Positions 13,978-15,524 of a stretch of DNA of 15,524 nucleotides are shown in pieces; positions within the stretch are counted from its first letter, which is position 1, and every line of letters starts with the position of its first letter. The notes below the pieces were generated by a model that did no database searches, had not been told where the DNA came from, and worked only from the letters and a program-made list of their open reading frames with translations. The DNA is taken from positions 1-15,524 of the forward strand of contig DASSHC010000129.1 in NCBI GenBank assembly GCA_035693105.1, given 5' to 3'. A program made the position numbers and the translations under genes. The stretch comes from DASSHC01 sp035693105. Lineage in GTDB: Bacteria; Chloroflexota; Chloroflexia; Thermomicrobiales; Thermomicrobiaceae.

Positions 13978-14817
13978 TTGGACGACCTGCGGCGAATCGT
14001 GGAACTGGCGCTGGACGAGGATATCGGGCTGGGCGACGTCACCAGCCAGGCGACCGTGCCGCGCGAGCGCCAGGCGCGCGGCATCTTCCTGGCCAAGAGC
14101 GACGGCGTCGTCTCCGGCCTGCGTGTGGCCGAGGCCGTCTTCCAGCAGGTCGACCCCACCATCGACTTCACCCCCAGCGTGCGCGACGGCGAGCGCATCT
14201 CGCGCGGCGAGACACTGGCCAGCGTCGCCGGGCCCGCGCGTAGCCTGCTGGCCGCCGAGCGCGTGGCGCTGAACTTCCTGCAGCGGCTCTCCGGCGTGGC
14301 CACCGCCACCGCGCGCTACGTGGCGGCGGTCGAGGGGACCGGCGCCCGCGTCATCGACACGCGCAAGACGACGCCGGGGATGCGCGCGCTGGAGAAAGCG
14401 GCCGTGCGCCACGGCGGCGGCCACAACCACCGCTTCGGGCTGAGCGACGGCATCTTGATCAAGGACAACCACCTGGCCGCCATCGGCGGCCCCGACCGCA
14501 TCGCGAAAGCCATCGCGGCGGCGCGGCAGAACGCGCCCCACACGCTGCGCGTCGAGGTGGAGGTGACGACGCTGGAGGAGCTGCAGCAGGCGCTGGCGGC
14601 CGGCGCCGACATCATCCTGCTCGACAACATGTCGCCACAGGAGATGGCCGAGGCGGTGCGGCGCACGGCGGGCCGGGCGTTGCTGGAGGCCTCCGGCGGC
14701 ATCCGGCTGGAATCGCTGCGCGCCGTGGCCGAGACCGGCGTCGACCTGATCTCCTCCGGCGCGCTGACCCATTCGTCGCCGGCGCTCGACATCAGCCTGG
14801 AGATCGAGCTGGTATGA
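13978..14817 (+). CDS. nadC: Nicotinate-nucleotide pyrophosphorylase (carboxylating), quinolinate phosphoribosyltransferase
   Basis: A 279-residue enzyme that joins quinolinate and PRPP to give nicotinate mononucleotide, CO2 and pyrophosphate in de novo NAD synthesis. The N-terminal domain begins ALDEDIGLGDVTS, typical of NadC. The barrel domain holds AERVALNFLQRLSG (93-106), DTRKTTPGMR (127-136), RHGGGHNHRFGLSD (144-157) and LIKDNH (160-165), which carry the basic residues that bind both substrates. Length is normal. A GTG at 13960 would add six residues, but GGGAGAGGAG at 13962-13971 is placed 6 bases before the TTG at 13978, so TTG is preferred. The stop overlaps the Nudix gene start in ATGA. 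nadA and nadB are not in the window. Confidence 0.97.
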   Translation: MDDLRRIVELALDEDIGLGDVTSQATVPRERQARGIFLAKSDGVVSGLRVAEAVFQQVDPTIDFTPSVRDGERISRGETLASVAGPARSLLAAERVALNFLQRLSGVATATARYVAAVEGTGARVIDTRKTTPGMRALEKAAVRHGGGHNHRFGLSDGILIKDNHLAAIGGPDRIAKAIAAARQNAPHTLRVEVEVTTLEELQQALAAGADIILLDNMSPQEMAEAVRRTAGRALLEASGGIRLESLRAVAETGVDLISSGALTHSSPALDISLEIELV

Positions 14818-15320
14818 GCGCCCCGCAGGGCGTAGCGCGGAGCGCGCCACGCAACGTCACCAGCGTCGGCGGCCTGGTGGTGCGCGATGACGCGGTGCTG
14901 CTGGTGCGCATGACCTACGGTCCCTCGCACGGGCGCTACATGCTCCCCGGCGGCCTGGTCGAGCCGGGCGAGACGCTCGACCGCGCCATCGCCCGCGAGG
15001 TGCTGGAGGAGACCGGCGTCGCCGCGCGGCCGCTGGGGATCATCGGCCTGCGCAGCCGCTACGACGGGCCGAACAACGATACGTATGTCCTCTGGCTGCT
15101 GCAGCACGAGTCGGGTGAGCCGCGGCCGGAGGGGCACGAGAACGACGACGCGCGCTACCTGACGCTGGCCGAGATCGACACACGCGACGACGTGACCTAC
15201 CTGGCCGCCTACCTGGCCCGGCGCGTCCTCTCCGGCGCCGTCACGCCCCATCGCCTGGCCGCCGACTACGAGTACCGCACGCCCGGCACGGATGCCGAAT
15301 CGTGGAAGCTGTTTTTGTGA
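14814..15320 (+). CDS. Nudix hydrolase
   Basis: A 168-residue Nudix pyrophosphohydrolase. The complete Nudix box runs from residue 47 to 69 (Gly47, Glu53, Arg61-Glu62, Glu65-Glu66, Gly68), preceded by the YMLPGG strand. These enzymes hydrolyse nucleoside diphosphates linked to another group. The single domain lacks the zinc ribbon of NudC-type NADH pyrophosphatases. The ATG overlaps the nadC stop (ATGA), so the two are co-translated, which hints at a substrate linked to NAD metabolism such as ADP-ribose or a dinucleotide. That link is inference; many Nudix genes have unrelated neighbours. The last two-thirds has no further motif I recognise. A long palindromic repeat begins 4 bases after the stop. 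Confidence 0.94.
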   Translation: MSAPQGVARSAPRNVTSVGGLVVRDDAVLLVRMTYGPSHGRYMLPGGLVEPGETLDRAIAREVLEETGVAARPLGIIGLRSRYDGPNNDTYVLWLLQHESGEPRPEGHENDDARYLTLAEIDTRDDVTYLAAYLARRVLSGAVTPHRLAADYEYRTPGTDAESWKLFL

Positions 15321-15324
15321 GGGC

Positions 15325-15514
15325 CGTTGCCCATCGAGCGACTTGGGTGCCGGGTGAGGACGGATCCCTCGACTGCGCTCGGGATGACAGGGTTAGGTTT
15401 GGGGCTGACGACAACGGCTCGCCTCGCCCGATAGGCCGCTCCCTGTCCCTGTCATCCCGAGCGCAGTCGAAGGATCCGTCTTGCCTTACGCCCCTACGTT
15501 GTCGAGGGGCAACG
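15325..15514. repeat. Long palindromic repeat element, copy 2
   Basis: A 190-base imperfect palindrome beginning right after the Nudix stop. Inner arms 15359-15392 and 15447-15480 are inverted copies with one mismatch and the same core as copy 1 (ACGGATCCCTCGACTGCGCT onward). The outer flanks pair as well: 15325-15338 with 15501-15514, 12 of 14, beginning CGTTGCCC. The loop of 54 bases and the outer flanks differ from copy 1. The left part, 15344-15395, repeats 7204-7255 with one mismatch. It probably also ends transcription of the nadC-Nudix operon. Confidence 0.85.
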
Positions 15515-15524
15515 GGTGAGTGCC

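Overview
The window is GC-rich and densely coded, with third codon positions dominated by G and C. Many genes start with GTG and one with TTG, and genes often overlap by four bases. The family mix (HtrA and S41 PDZ proteases, an ECF sigma with a zinc-binding anti-sigma, a CAX exchanger, GT9 glycosyltransferases, DUF309, DUF2171-BON) and two styles of dispersed palindromic repeat fit a Chloroflexota bacterium, perhaps near Thermomicrobia/Sphaerobacter. That placement is inference from general resemblance, not a search.

Region 1 (35-7177) looks like envelope maintenance. A leftward operon (35-2170) encodes an S41 C-terminal-processing protease homologue, a DUF309 protein and a small PH-like protein. 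Divergent from it is an HtrA-type serine protease (2303-3403). An ECF sigma factor (3479-4090) and its overlapping membrane anti-sigma (4080-5234) follow, with an ECF-like promoter in front and a strong hairpin terminator behind. An ABC-2 type exporter pair (ATPase 5334-6317, permease 6314-7177, GTGA overlap) closes the block.

Region 2 (7178-12651) holds two GT9 (heptosyltransferase-like) glycosyltransferases on the minus strand, 7371-8570 and 10899-12005. Between them lie a CAX-type Ca2+/H+ exchanger (8712-9779) and a striking gene, 9847-10902. This gene joins an N-terminal DUF2171-like domain to a roughly 200-residue Gly/Tyr-rich tract with nine [FYW]GTY motifs and a C-terminal BON domain. 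Its GTG start overlaps the stop of the second GT9. A 380-base spacer with a possible 43-residue ORF leads to a small double-CxxC protein (12388-12651).

Region 3 (12652-15524) has an SDR oxidoreductase on the minus strand (12799-13821). Divergent from it, nadC (13978-14817) overlaps a Nudix hydrolase gene (14814-15320) by ATGA.

Strong hairpins sit at all three convergent junctions and after the anti-sigma and Nudix genes. Two of these are copies of one long palindromic repeat (7189-7369 and 15325-15514) with a 34-base arm shared between copies. The observations most worth follow-up are the Gly/Tyr-rich DUF2171-BON protein coupled to a glycosyltransferase, the S41 protease with threonine in place of its general-base lysine, and the palindrome pair.
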